The translations under genes and the position numbers were made by a program. The notes below the pieces were generated by a model that did not search any database, was not told the DNA's origin, and was given only the letters and a program-made list of their open reading frames with translations. From assembly GCA_027063755.1 (NCBI GenBank), contig JAMORD010000129.1:1-5693 (forward strand): a stretch of 5,693 nucleotides of DNA, read 5' to 3'. This stretch comes from a bacterium (lineage in GTDB: Bacteria; Coprothermobacterota; Coprothermobacteria; Coprothermobacterales; JAADFF01). Of the stretch, positions 5,474 to 5,693 are shown in pieces (the first letter of the stretch is position 1; each line of letters begins with the position of its first letter).

Positions 5474-5693
5474 TTATGCCACCTCCTTTAGGTTTAAATG
5501 CAGTAAGTTGGGTGATATGCTATAGGCATTTATTACCTGTATAGCATCGTGCACTTTGCCCTTTTCTGCAAAGTATTTGGCGGCCTCAAAGGCTCCTATC
5601 TTGGGGTATTTCTTATACACCTGTTGCAGTTTTTCATTGTCTACATGCTTTTTGGCTGCGATGATGTAGTCAAAGATGATGTTAGAAGGTGGC
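5474..5693 (-). CDS. C-terminal end of an unrecognised protein (5' end beyond window)
   Basis: An open frame enters from the right edge and ends at TAA 5476-5474, giving 72 visible residues. The sequence is hydrophilic and looks helical (for example AAKKHVDNEKLQQVYKKYP, then GAFEAAKYFAEKGKVHDAI), with no membrane helix, cysteine or motif that I recognise. The repeated Ala/Lys helix pattern with AAKYFAEKGKVHDAI is loosely like helical-repeat proteins, but the fragment is too short to assign. It abuts the two-helix membrane protein gene with no spacing and carries that gene's ribosome site, so the two form an operon. It is real coding sequence judging by frame length, composition and context. 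Confidence 0.75.
   Translation of the reverse strand, partial: PPSNIIFDYIIAAKKHVDNEKLQQVYKKYPKIGAFEAAKYFAEKGKVHDAIQVINAYSISPNLLHLNLKEVA
5481..5489 (-). promoter_or_regulatory. Ribosome binding site embedded in the end of the upstream gene
   Basis: AAAGGAGGT on the minus strand lies 7-8 nt before ATG 5473. It is part of the last codons (Lys-Glu-Val) of the upstream gene, so ribosomes finishing that gene end next to this start. Confidence 0.8.

Overview
The window reads as ordinary bacterial chromosome from a low-to-moderate GC, Firmicutes-like and possibly thermophilic bacterium. This is inferred from strong AGGAGGTGAT-type Shine-Dalgarno sites, frequent ATA and AGA codons, a C-terminal 'copper amine oxidase N-terminal' (stalk) domain typical of Clostridia and Thermoanaerobacterales, and a multi-GAF HD-GYP protein. 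No sequence search was possible, so the taxon is a guess. I see no rRNA, tRNA, CRISPR array or intact mobile element.

Layout: positions 1-1900 (minus) hold a large c-di-GMP phosphodiesterase-type protein, three GAF-like modules followed by an HD-GYP domain, whose C-terminus runs off the left edge. A 113-bp divergent intergenic region (1901-2013) separates it from a plus-strand pair. The first gene of the pair, 2014-3858, encodes a secreted 614-residue protein: signal peptide, about 450 residues of unrecognised Tyr/Trp-rich sequence, and a C-terminal stalk domain with two copies of the VPxRxxAExLGAxVxWD repeat. The second, 3907-4581, encodes a 224-residue protein with one N-terminal membrane helix and an unrecognised soluble domain. 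A GC-rich hairpin sits between the two with no room for a separate promoter after it, so the second gene probably depends on read-through.

A strong terminator (4588-4613) ends the pair. Positions 4614-5120 contain no convincing gene but carry several inverted and direct repeats. On the right, two abutting minus-strand genes (5693-5474, partial, and 5473-5135) converge on this gap. The 5473-5135 gene encodes a small two-helix, holin-like membrane protein; its last codons and stop codon lie inside a perfect 32-bp palindrome that looks like its terminator.

Functionally, the best-supported statement is a c-di-GMP hydrolysis module next to a secreted/envelope protein pair. A regulatory link between them is only a hypothesis. 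The parts most likely to be undescribed are the body of the secreted protein, the 224-residue membrane-anchored protein, and their hairpin-separated arrangement.
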